A stretch of DNA of 64,000 nt from Hydrogenothermus marinus (lineage in GTDB: Bacteria > Aquificota > Aquificia > Aquificales > Hydrogenothermaceae): assembly GCF_003688665.1 (NCBI RefSeq), contig NZ_REFO01000010.1, positions 1 to 64,000 on the forward strand, in the 5' to 3' direction. Below, one piece after another: positions 1 to 7,682 of this stretch (positions within the stretch are counted from its first letter, which is position 1; each line of letters begins with the position of its first letter). Below the pieces are notes generated by a model. The model was not told where the DNA came from and made no database searches. It saw only the letters and a program-made list of their open reading frames with translations. The position numbers and the translations under genes were made by a program.

Positions 1-113
1 CCTACTAAGACTAAAATAAAAGCCCCAATAATACTTGCTATTACAGCAAGAAATATCATAAATCTACTTTCCCAAAGTATTCTTTCTACTACTTGTTCTA
101 TTATTTTTCTCAT
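1..113 (-). CDS. YqhA-like (UPF0114) membrane protein, N-terminal part
   Basis: Only the first 37 or so codons are inside the window; the rest lies beyond base 1. The visible protein begins MRKIIEQVVERILWESRFM and runs straight into a hydrophobic segment (IFLAVIASIIGAFILVLV). A short amphipathic start with a WESRF-type motif leading into a first membrane helix is typical of the UPF0114/YqhA family of small inner-membrane proteins of unknown function. It starts 7 bases after the thyX stop and is probably the next gene of the same long minus-strand transcript. Family assignment rests on the N-terminus alone. Confidence 0.6.
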   Translation of the reverse strand, partial: MRKIIEQVVERILWESRFMIFLAVIASIIGAFILVLV

Positions 114-120
114 TTTGTAT

Positions 121-1212
121 CTATACCTCTATATTTTGTTTTTCTAATAAATATTTCATTGCATTTGCAACCTTTTGTATTTCCCATTGGGCATGTGGAT
201 CTGTTCTTTTAGTAATAAAATCTTTTATCCAGCTTAAGGTTCCAGATACTACTATTGTTGTTTTTCTTCCATGTGGAAGTATAAATCTTGCATCTTCTCT
301 TTTTATTTTACAGCTGTAAACTGTATAATCGTAAATGATCTCTGTAAGTTGGTCTATATATCTAAATAAATTTTTTATACTTCTATTTTCTTCAGAGCTT
401 AAAAATTTTTCAACCCTTTTAGCTATTTTTTCTTTTAAAGAATCTTTAGTATCAGTATTTTTAATATATTCAGATATTTCTTTTACTATATCTTTTATAA
501 TTTTTAATATTTTATCATTTTCTATTTGACAATTACTTTCTTTTATAGAAGGAGGAATTATAAGCAAGTTTTCATCTTCTTTTACATATCTTTGACTTCT
601 TTGAGAATAATTTAATGCAGTATGTCTTACAAGCTGATGAGTCATAATCCTTGATACATTATCTATATAAAATACTGCATATCCATCATATTCTTTTAAT
701 AATCCTATAAGCCAGATATCATCTTTATATCCAAGAGGTTCTATTGGAATATCATATTCTGCCATTTTATTGAAGGTTTCAAAATATCTTTTTTCATCTG
801 TTTCTAAAAGCTCTTCAAGATAATGTCGTAAAGAGATTCCTATTACTGTTTTATATTTAGGATTATAATAAGATTTAAATCTTGTAGCAGCGATTTTTAT
901 AGCTGCGATTTCTGCTTTTTTATCTTTTGGTAAATCTTGAAGCTCTTTTCCTACTATTTTGTTTAATTTCTCTTCTTCTAAAGTGTTTAAATCTTTATAT
1001 GCAAAAGAATGGGCAAAAACTGAGAAATGCTTGTAATTTCCAAGTTTTGATAAAAATTTAGCTCTTTCTTCTTTACTTACTACCCTTGGATCATTTAGAA
1101 GATAGTTTAGATCTCCACTGCTGTAGCAAGTTCTTGCACCAATTGCTGTAAATGGAATACTTTCTTTAAAATCTTCAAGAGAAAAAATTTCATGTACTTT
1201 AAAAGATTCCAA
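121..1212 (-). CDS. thyX: FAD-dependent thymidylate synthase ThyX (long form)
   Basis: Flavin-dependent thymidylate synthase makes dTMP from dUMP with methylene-tetrahydrofolate and NAD(P)H, replacing ThyA. The signature is R196-H197-T198 followed by seven residues and S206 (RHTALNYSQRSQRY), matching the ThyX RHRx7S motif except that the third residue is Thr, not Arg. An N-terminal GARTCYSS stretch (residues 25-32) fits the early family motif. At 363 residues it is longer than the usual 220-250; extra sequence lies before the signature motif (about residues 70-180) and helical sequence follows. The start is TTG at 1212, preceded by GAGG about nine bases upstream inside the end of the M16 peptidase gene. 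Sole thymidylate synthase in the window. Confidence 0.9.
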   Translation of the reverse strand: MESFKVHEIFSLEDFKESIPFTAIGARTCYSSGDLNYLLNDPRVVSKEERAKFLSKLGNYKHFSVFAHSFAYKDLNTLEEEKLNKIVGKELQDLPKDKKAEIAAIKIAATRFKSYYNPKYKTVIGISLRHYLEELLETDEKRYFETFNKMAEYDIPIEPLGYKDDIWLIGLLKEYDGYAVFYIDNVSRIMTHQLVRHTALNYSQRSQRYVKEDENLLIIPPSIKESNCQIENDKILKIIKDIVKEISEYIKNTDTKDSLKEKIAKRVEKFLSSEENRSIKNLFRYIDQLTEIIYDYTVYSCKIKREDARFILPHGRKTTIVVSGTLSWIKDFITKRTDPHAQWEIQKVANAMKYLLEKQNIEV

Positions 1213-1213
1213 A

Positions 1214-2536
1214 TTACTTTTCCTCTTCTGGTAAAAGTTGAACTTCTGTATAGTTATCTTTTTTAAAATATTTTCTTAAATACTGATCTATATCTTTTTT
1301 AGAAACTTTCTTAATATTATCTATATAATTTAAGGCGTAATTTACATCACCAGTTAAAGCTGCAGCATATCCAAAGTTTTCAGCTTCATTGCTTACTTCT
1401 TCAGACGCAAATATACGACTATTTATTATTTTTCTTTTAGCATCTTCAACAAGGTTTTCAGGTACTCCATTCTCTACATAATTAAAAATTAAATCAAATA
1501 ATTTTTCTTTTGCTTCTTCTACTTTATTAGGCTCTACTACAAAATAAAATAGAAACTGAGAAGTTCCTTTATGGGACATATATCCAGCATAAATACCTTG
1601 AACATAGCCTTTTTCTCTTAACTGTTGATATAAAACAGAGCTTTTTCCACCTGCAAGTATATATTCAAGAATAGATGCTACATAACTTTCTTTATCTTTT
1701 ATAGGTGGTGCCTGCCATCCTATTGCGACATAAGCTCTTGTTATCTGTTTTTTTCTTAATATTTTTTTTCTTATCTCTTTTTGAGGTGGCTCTAAAGGAA
1801 TTTCAGGATTTGGCTGTGCTTCTTTTTTAGGTTTAACAGTTCCAAATGTATTTTCTACTTCTTTTATAACTTCATCTTTATCAACATTTCCAACAACAAC
1901 TATATATGTGTTTTTAGGATAATAATGTTTATTAAAATATCCTTTTACAAGTTTTTCATTAAATTTTTCAATAGTTTCTCTATATCCAATTACAGGGTGT
2001 TTATAGTTAGAGACTTTATATGCAAGTTTATTATAAGTATCCCAAAGATGAGATTTTGGATTATCAAGATGTCTATTTAGCTCTTCTAATACAATTGGTT
2101 TTTCTTTTTTTATCATTTCTTCTGACAATATAGGGGCAGTTGTCATATAAAATAGATATTTAAGCATCTGTTTCCAGTATAAATCTCCAATTTCTATATA
2201 ATAGTATGTAAAATCAAATGAAGTAGCTGCATTTATAATTCCACCTTTCTTTTCAACTTCAAACTCTATTTCTCCAGGGTTTGTATATTTTGTTCCATTA
2301 AAAAGCATATGTTCTAAAAAGTGAGATAAACCTCTTTCATTATCATTTTCATAAACTGAACCTACAGAAAACCAAACCTGTAAAGAAACTGCAGTAGTGT
2401 CTGTTCTTGGTTTTACTATTAAAGTTGCACCATTTTTTAGTTTTTCTACATAAACATTATCTTCTAAAGCTTTTATTTCATTTGTTATAGTAAGCATAAT
2501 TATTAACCCTATAAAAAAATTTTTTAATCTATCCAT
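1214..2536 (-). CDS. M16 family zinc metallopeptidase (pitrilysin/processing-peptidase-like)
   Basis: Secreted M16 zinc peptidase of 440 residues. The inverted zinc motif is H72-F-L-E75-H76 with the third ligand Glu near residue 152 (IVLEELNRH), the spacing normal for the family. A hydrophobic N-terminus (residues 5-17) suggests export to the periplasm or membrane anchoring. The second half is the usual inactive M16 domain with an IVEGGKSS-like segment (LAGGKSSVLYQQLR) and a C-terminal HxxxK-free region. It sits between ugd and thyX with 1-2 base junctions, so it is co-transcribed at the tail of the flagellar run. The substrate cannot be read from sequence; bacterial relatives degrade peptides or mature secreted proteins. 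Confidence 0.88.
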   Translation of the reverse strand: MDRLKNFFIGLIIMLTITNEIKALEDNVYVEKLKNGATLIVKPRTDTTAVSLQVWFSVGSVYENDNERGLSHFLEHMLFNGTKYTNPGEIEFEVEKKGGIINAATSFDFTYYYIEIGDLYWKQMLKYLFYMTTAPILSEEMIKKEKPIVLEELNRHLDNPKSHLWDTYNKLAYKVSNYKHPVIGYRETIEKFNEKLVKGYFNKHYYPKNTYIVVVGNVDKDEVIKEVENTFGTVKPKKEAQPNPEIPLEPPQKEIRKKILRKKQITRAYVAIGWQAPPIKDKESYVASILEYILAGGKSSVLYQQLREKGYVQGIYAGYMSHKGTSQFLFYFVVEPNKVEEAKEKLFDLIFNYVENGVPENLVEDAKRKIINSRIFASEEVSNEAENFGYAAALTGDVNYALNYIDNIKKVSKKDIDQYLRKYFKKDNYTEVQLLPEEEK

Positions 2537-3708
2537 TAATCTCTACCAAAAACATCTCTTGTATAAACTTTGTTTAGAACATCTTTAATTTCATCTGATA
2601 TTCTATTTGCAACTATTAAATCTGCTTCTTTTTTAAATTTTTCTAAATCATTTACTACAGGTATTCCAAAAAATTCTTTATCATTCCAAAAAGGTTCATA
2701 TATGATTATATCTTTTTCTTGAGCTTTCAAGTATTCCATAATATCAATTATAGCAGATGATCTAAAATTATCTGAACCTGCTTTCATTGTAAGTCTATAT
2801 ATACCAATAGTATTTGGGTTTTTTTCTAATATTCTTCTTGCAATATAATATTTTCTTGCAAGATTTGCTTCTACTGTAGCTTTTATTAGATAATGGGGAA
2901 TTCCATTTTCAAGGTAATTTGCTAAAAGCTGTTTTGTATCTTTTGGAAGACAATACCCACCATAACCAAATGATGGATTGTTATAATGCATTCCAATTCT
3001 TGGATCTAAACATACTCCTTCTATAATTTCTTTTGAGTTTAATCCATGCATCTCTGCAAATGTATCAAGCTCATTAAAAAAGGCTACCCTTGTTGCAAGA
3101 TATGAGTTTGCAAAAAGTTTTATACTTTCTGCTTCTGTAGAACCTGTTAATAAAACAGGTACATCTTTTTTTATTGCTCCTTCAAGTAATAAATCTGCAA
3201 ATTCTTTTGCTCTTTCACTTTTTTCTCCAACTATTATTCTTGAAGGATATAAATTATCATAAAGAGCTTTTCCTTCTCTTAAAAATTCCGGTGAGAATAT
3301 AATATTTTCAGTATTAAATCTTTTCTTTGTTTTTTCTGTATAACCTATTGGTATAGTTGATTTAATTATAATTATTGCATCTTTATTTATTTTTAAAACT
3401 TCTTTAATTACAGATTCAACAGATTTTGTATTAAAGTAATTTGTAATTGGATCATAATCTGTAGGTGTTGCTATTATTACATATTTTGCATCTTTATAGG
3501 CTTCTTCTGGATTTAAAGTTGCTCTAAGATTTAATGGTTTATTTTTCAGATAATCTTCTATATCTTTATCTATTATTGGTGATATTTTTTGATTAATAAG
3601 ATTTACCTTTTTTTCATCTATATCTCTTAATACTACCTCATTGTTTTGAGCAAGTAGTATTGCATTTGAAAGACCTACATATCCTGCACCTGCAACTGCT
3701 ATTTTCAA
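2536..3708 (-). CDS. ugd: UDP-glucose 6-dehydrogenase family protein
   Basis: NAD-dependent nucleotide-sugar dehydrogenase that oxidises UDP-glucose (or a related sugar nucleotide) to the uronic acid for surface polysaccharide. The protein opens with a Rossmann motif GAGYVG (residues 7-12), has the central helix region with SPEFLREG near residue 140, and the catalytic cysteine in [14 protein letters not shown] at about residue 253. The length (390) matches the short Klebsiella/Streptococcus type of Ugd. The start is ATG 36 bases after flhB. It is the first non-flagellar gene of the minus-strand run. GDP-mannose dehydrogenase is the main alternative, but the short length and GGYCLPKD context favour Ugd. 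Confidence 0.88.
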   Translation of the reverse strand: MKIAVAGAGYVGLSNAILLAQNNEVVLRDIDEKKVNLINQKISPIIDKDIEDYLKNKPLNLRATLNPEEAYKDAKYVIIATPTDYDPITNYFNTKSVESVIKEVLKINKDAIIIIKSTIPIGYTEKTKKRFNTENIIFSPEFLREGKALYDNLYPSRIIVGEKSERAKEFADLLLEGAIKKDVPVLLTGSTEAESIKLFANSYLATRVAFFNELDTFAEMHGLNSKEIIEGVCLDPRIGMHYNNPSFGYGGYCLPKDTKQLLANYLENGIPHYLIKATVEANLARKYYIARRILEKNPNTIGIYRLTMKAGSDNFRSSAIIDIMEYLKAQEKDIIIYEPFWNDKEFFGIPVVNDLEKFKKEADLIVANRISDEIKDVLNKVYTRDVFGRD

Positions 3709-3744
3709 AAAATTGCCTCCTTTTTTATTGAAATATTTATTTTA

Positions 3745-4791
3745 TCATTTTTTATTTTTATAAATTTTAGCTAAAATTTTTGCTACTGCAATATAAAACT
3801 CTTCAGGTATTGTATCTCCAATTTCACAAGAATCATATAAAGCTCTAGCAAGAGGTGGATCCTGAACTATAGATACATTATGCTCTTTTGCTTTTTCTAT
3901 TATTTTTAATGCAACGCTATTTTTACCTTTTGCTATAACCTGCGGAGCATACATCTTTTCCCTATCATATTTTAAAGCTACTGCAAAATGGGTTGGGTTT
4001 GTAATTACAACATCTGCTTTTGGAATTTCTGCCATCATTCTTCTCATTGCAAGTTCTCTTTGCTTTCTTTTTATTGCTGCTTTTATTTGAGGATTACCTT
4101 CATACATTTTTCTTTCTTCTTTTACTTCTTCTTTTGACATTTTTATATTTTCTTCATACTCATATCTTCTATATAAAAAATCTATAATTGCAATAGGAAT
4201 AGATAAAAGTGCAAAAAAAAGTATCATTATTAATATATTTTTTATTAAATAATGAAGTTCTTGATTGAAAGGCATAAAAGCTAAACTTGAGCTTTCTTTA
4301 AAGATTCTTATAAAAAGTATATAAGCAATAGCTGAAGCCACTATTAGTTTTAGCAAGTTTCTAATAAGTTCAAACACTGTTTTTAAAGAAAAAATTCTTC
4401 CAAGTCCTGAAATAGGATTAATTCTATCTAATTTAGGGATTAAAGGTTTTCCAGTTAATAAAAATCCAAACTGACCTACATTAGCAAGAATTCCTATAAT
4501 CAAAAGGATAGTAAAAACAGGAGCTATTAATATAAAAAATGATTTAAATGTTAAAGAAACAAGTTGTGAAGAATTAGAAGGTATTATATTAAAAACTTGA
4601 GAAAAAGTAAAATGAAAATATTCTATAAGATTTTTAGTTGCAAAAGGTATATAGTATATTAAAATTAGAAATGTAATAAATAAAGTTGCAGCAATAGGTA
4701 TATCCATACTTCTTGCAACTTGCCCTTCTTCTCTTGCTTTTCTTCGCCTATGAGGTGTTGCTTTTTCTGTTTTACTTGGATCTTTTGCCAT
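3745..4791 (-). CDS. flhB: Flagellar export gate protein FlhB
   Basis: Inner-membrane component of the flagellar type III export gate that switches substrate class when the hook is finished. The 348-residue protein begins with the conserved N-terminus KTEKATPHRRRKAREEGQV, has four hydrophobic segments between about residues 30 and 210, and a cytoplasmic domain with the autocleavage motif N265-P-T-H268 followed by FAVALKYD. All residues needed for cleavage between Asn and Pro are present. It follows fliR after a 10-base gap, the standard fliP-Q-R-flhB order. The length is that of a full FlhB, with no truncation. Confidence 0.96.
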   Translation of the reverse strand: MAKDPSKTEKATPHRRRKAREEGQVARSMDIPIAATLFITFLILIYYIPFATKNLIEYFHFTFSQVFNIIPSNSSQLVSLTFKSFFILIAPVFTILLIIGILANVGQFGFLLTGKPLIPKLDRINPISGLGRIFSLKTVFELIRNLLKLIVASAIAYILFIRIFKESSSLAFMPFNQELHYLIKNILIMILFFALLSIPIAIIDFLYRRYEYEENIKMSKEEVKEERKMYEGNPQIKAAIKRKQRELAMRRMMAEIPKADVVITNPTHFAVALKYDREKMYAPQVIAKGKNSVALKIIEKAKEHNVSIVQDPPLARALYDSCEIGDTIPEEFYIAVAKILAKIYKNKK

Positions 4792-4801
4792 TTTTTACCT
4801 T

Positions 4802-5575
4802 CTAAATATTCATTACTGCTTTTAAATATATTTTAGTGAATAATTTCATTACATATGAAGCAAATAAAATTGATCCTGATGCTCCTATAGAAAGAGCTAA
4901 AAGTCCAACAAAAATCTGCATAGGAAGACCTACTATAAAAACATTTACCTGAGGAATAAGTCTATTAACTAAAGCTAAAGCTACATTAAGCATTAATAAA
5001 ACAATAACAAAAGGAAAAGCCATTTTTAATGCTAATAAAAATATTAAAGAAGATTTTAATAAAATATACTCAAATATTCCTGAGTCTATTTTAAGCTCAA
5101 ATAAAGGTACAACTTCAAAACTTTTTACAAGTCCTACAATTAAATATTGATAAGCTCCTGTTATCAAAAATAAAAGATAAAACAAAAATATATAAAATCT
5201 ATCTAAAATAGATACTTGTCCAAAAGTAGGATCAAAAATGTTCGCTATGGTTAATCCCATAAAATATCCTATAAGCTCTGCTGCATATGAAAATATTGCA
5301 ATAAATATATGAGTAATAACTCCAAGTAAAATTCCTATAAGAAGTTCTTTTAAGACAAGCATAAATAAAAAAACTAAATTTATATCTGAAACATTAGGAA
5401 TATTAACATTTGAAAAATGAAAAATAAAAAATGAAAGAGATATAATAAGCATTATTCTTACATTTAAAGGCACAACTTGAGAGTTAAAAATAGGAAAACT
5501 AATAAAAAATCCTATTAATCTTGAAAAAACAAGTCCTATAGCTATTGCTTCAGGAAAAGTAATTAAAGGTTTCAT
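4802..5575 (-). CDS. fliR: Flagellar export gate protein FliR
   Basis: Membrane subunit of the FliP5Q4R1 export gate. The 257-residue protein is almost wholly hydrophobic with about six membrane segments, including FVIVLLMLNVALALVNRLIPQVNVF near the C-terminal third; the NRLIPQ(V/M)N sequence is the most conserved FliR motif. It overlaps the end of fliQ by 4 bases and precedes flhB, as in most flagellated bacteria. The ATG start gives an N-terminus (FPEAIAIGLVFSRLIGF) that aligns with other FliR proteins. Confidence 0.95.
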   Translation of the reverse strand: MKPLITFPEAIAIGLVFSRLIGFFISFPIFNSQVVPLNVRIMLIISLSFFIFHFSNVNIPNVSDINLVFLFMLVLKELLIGILLGVITHIFIAIFSYAAELIGYFMGLTIANIFDPTFGQVSILDRFYIFLFYLLFLITGAYQYLIVGLVKSFEVVPLFELKIDSGIFEYILLKSSLIFLLALKMAFPFVIVLLMLNVALALVNRLIPQVNVFIVGLPMQIFVGLLALSIGASGSILFASYVMKLFTKIYLKAVMNI

Positions 5576-5841
5576 TGTATTAGACTAAATAATATATTAA
5601 AAATCTCATTTGTAAAATCTATTAATTTTCTAAACATCCAAGAACCAAAAATTATAATTGCAATTAAAGTAGCTACAATTTTAGGAATAAAAGTTAATGT
5701 CATCTCGTTAATCTGAGTAGCTGCTTGAAATATACTAACTATTAAACCTACTAAAAAAGTAATTAAAATTACAGGTCCACCTACTATCAAAGCCATCTCA
5801 AAAGTTTTATTCATTAAATCAATAGCTTGATCTAATGTCAT
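5572..5841 (-). CDS. fliQ: Flagellar export gate protein FliQ
   Basis: Small export-gate subunit of 89 residues with two membrane helices (about residues 15-38 and 50-72). The segment between them, QAATQINEMTLTFIPKI, is the nearly invariant FliQ loop. The N-terminal TLDQAIDLMNKTFE is also typical. The gene overlaps fliP by 4 bases upstream and fliR by 4 bases downstream, giving tight translational coupling expected for subunits of one complex. Confidence 0.96.
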   Translation of the reverse strand: MTLDQAIDLMNKTFEMALIVGGPVILITFLVGLIVSIFQAATQINEMTLTFIPKIVATLIAIIIFGSWMFRKLIDFTNEIFNILFSLIQ

Positions 5842-6560
5842 TTATAACTCTCTATTAAAGCTTTTGTTAAAAGTTCCCATCCATCTGCTAAAACAAAAAG
5901 TATTAGTTTAAAAGGAAGGGATATCATCATTGGTGGAATCATCATCATACCCATGGACATTAAGATACTTGCTATTAATAAGTCTATAATTAAAAATGGT
6001 AAAAATATTACAAATACTATCTCAAAAGCAGTTTTTATCTCACTTATCATAAATGCAGGAATTAAAGAAATCATACTTACTTCTTCTGGAGATTTTGGTT
6101 TTTCCTTAGATAAATCTATAAAAAGTTTCAGATCTTCTTTCCTTGTATTGTTTATCATAAACTTTTTTATAGGTTCTTGTGCTTTTTTTATAGCTTCTAC
6201 ATCTGATATCTGTTTATTTATATAGGGTTGTATAGCATTTTTATTAATATCTTCAAAAACAGGTTTCATTACAAAAAATGTTAAAAATAAAGCAAGAGCT
6301 ATTATTACTTGATTTGGTGGTGATTGAGGAATACCAAGAGCATGTCTTAAAAGGGATAATACAATAACTATTCTTACAAAAGAAGTAACTGTAATAAGAA
6401 TGGATGGAACTAAACTAAGAATAGTTATTAAAAATAAGATTTTTAGAGAAATATCTAAATTATTTAATTGAGACAAAGTTTGATTAACAATATCATTCTC
6501 AGCAAATGAATAATTAAATAATAAAAAAATAGAAAGTATTAAAATATTAATCTTTTTCAT
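5838..6560 (-). CDS. fliP: Flagellar export gate protein FliP
   Basis: Core ring-forming subunit of the export gate, 240 residues. It has a cleavable signal peptide (KINILILSIFLLFNYSFAEN), then the first membrane helix with the conserved TSFVRIVIVLSLLRHALG and PPNQVIIALALFLTFF motifs, a periplasmic stretch, and a C-terminal pair of helices with SMGMMMIPPMMISLPFK. All of these are hallmarks of FliP. It overlaps fliO upstream by 14 bases and fliQ downstream by 4. Confidence 0.97.
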   Translation of the reverse strand: MKKINILILSIFLLFNYSFAENDIVNQTLSQLNNLDISLKILFLITILSLVPSILITVTSFVRIVIVLSLLRHALGIPQSPPNQVIIALALFLTFFVMKPVFEDINKNAIQPYINKQISDVEAIKKAQEPIKKFMINNTRKEDLKLFIDLSKEKPKSPEEVSMISLIPAFMISEIKTAFEIVFVIFLPFLIIDLLIASILMSMGMMMIPPMMISLPFKLILFVLADGWELLTKALIESYK

Positions 6561-6828
6561 CTACATTATCTTGCTTAATTTTTTCTATTAATTTTAAACC
6601 ATTTTGATTATCAAATGTGAAAAAAAACTGTTTATCTTTAAGCTGAACAATAATAAAACCTTTATCCTTAGTTAAAAATCTTATATCTTTTATTTTTAGT
6701 TCATTGCTCTTTGGCGTTATAGAAAATTTTGAGCCATATCTCATAAATAAAAAATAAAATCCATATATTAATCCAATTATAAATAAAAATGATAAAAGAA
6801 ATTTTAGAAGATCATATCCTTCAAACAA
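6547..6828 (-). CDS. fliO: FliO-like export gate assembly protein
   Basis: A 93-residue protein with one N-terminal membrane helix (LLKFLLSFLFIIGLIYGFYFLF) and a short cytoplasmic domain rich in beta-type sequence (KDKGFIIVQLKDKQFFFTFD). FliO proteins are small, poorly conserved bitopic proteins that help FliP assemble, and they lie between fliN and fliP, which is exactly this position. The start is a TTG at 6828 overlapping the fliN stop by 8 bases. The identification depends on architecture and position more than on sequence motifs. Confidence 0.82.
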   Translation of the reverse strand: MFEGYDLLKFLLSFLFIIGLIYGFYFLFMRYGSKFSITPKSNELKIKDIRFLTKDKGFIIVQLKDKQFFFTFDNQNGLKLIEKIKQDNVDEKD

Positions 6829-7147
6829 GGTCTATAATCCTAACACTATATTTTTCATTTACAACAACTAATTCTCCAATAAAAAAACGAGTATCATTTA
6901 TATAAATATCTATATAATCTTCAAGATGTTTATTTAGCTTTATTATATCCCCTTCTTTTAATTTAAGGATATCTAAGAACATCTTTCTTGATCTACCAAT
7001 TTCTACAGTTATTTTAAGGGATATATCAGAAAGAAAATCTAAATCTAAGTTTTTAAATTTTTGCATATCTTTTGCCTCAGGATTTTCATCTTTATCCTGA
7101 GGCATCCCTTCTTCTAAGCTTTCTAAATTTTTATTCTCTTCCATCAT
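6821..7147 (-). CDS. fliN: Flagellar motor switch protein FliN (short SpoA-domain form)
   Basis: C-ring protein of 108 residues. The C-terminal 60 residues are a SpoA domain (LKITVEIGRSRKMFLDIL, then LKEGDIIKL, IDIYINDTRFFIGELVVV, YSVRIIDLV), the standard FliN fold that forms the base of the switch and docks FliH. The N-terminal 40 residues are acidic and probably disordered. It lies in the classical fliL-fliN-fliO-fliP position. A second, longer FliN-like gene is found next to fliM at 27784-28380, so the organism has two FliN homologues in one cluster. Confidence 0.93.
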   Translation of the reverse strand: MMEENKNLESLEEGMPQDKDENPEAKDMQKFKNLDLDFLSDISLKITVEIGRSRKMFLDILKLKEGDIIKLNKHLEDYIDIYINDTRFFIGELVVVNEKYSVRIIDLV

Positions 7148-7662
7148 TAAGCTGTCTGTATTACAAATTCTGTAAAGTATACATTTTTTACACCACCAAG
7201 AGGAAGAATTGCATTTACTCTTTTTATTATTTCCTCTTTTAAAAGTTCCATTCCTTCTGCAGTTTTTATTTCTTCAGAAGTTTTTGTTAAAAGTAAAGTT
7301 GTAATAGTATCTTTTATTTGAGGAAGCCTTTTATCAACTTCCATTTTTACCTGTTCATTCTCAACTTCAAGAACAATTGTTATCTTTAAATATCTGTCTG
7401 CATCTCTATCAGCAAGGTTTACTATGAAAGTTCCAAGATCATACATAATTCCTGGTTGCTCTATATTTTTCACATCTTTTACAATCTTTTCAGCCTTTTT
7501 TTCCTCTTTTTTCTCTTCACCTTTACTAAAAACAAATTTATAAGCAGCAAAGCCACCAGCTCCTGCTATTATTAAAAATATTAATAAAAAAAGGAGGAGT
7601 TTTTTCTTTCCTCCTCCTTTTTGTTCTTGATTTTCTAAGTTTTCTTGGTTTTCGTTAGCCAT
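7147..7662 (-). CDS. fliL: Flagellar basal body-associated protein FliL
   Basis: Membrane protein of 171 residues with a basic cytoplasmic tip (GGGKKK), one membrane helix (LLLFLLIFLIIAGAGGFAAY) and a periplasmic stomatin-like domain containing GTFIVNLADRDADRYLKITIVLEVEN, the usual FliL core. FliL surrounds the stator units and supports torque. It is followed after one shared base by fliN and preceded by flgE, a common order. The linker after the helix is a lysine/glutamate-rich run (residues 47-65). Confidence 0.95.
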   Translation of the reverse strand: MANENQENLENQEQKGGGKKKLLLFLLIFLIIAGAGGFAAYKFVFSKGEEKKEEKKAEKIVKDVKNIEQPGIMYDLGTFIVNLADRDADRYLKITIVLEVENEQVKMEVDKRLPQIKDTITTLLLTKTSEEIKTAEGMELLKEEIIKRVNAILPLGGVKNVYFTEFVIQTA

Positions 7663-7682
7663 TTATACCCTCAACTTAAGTT

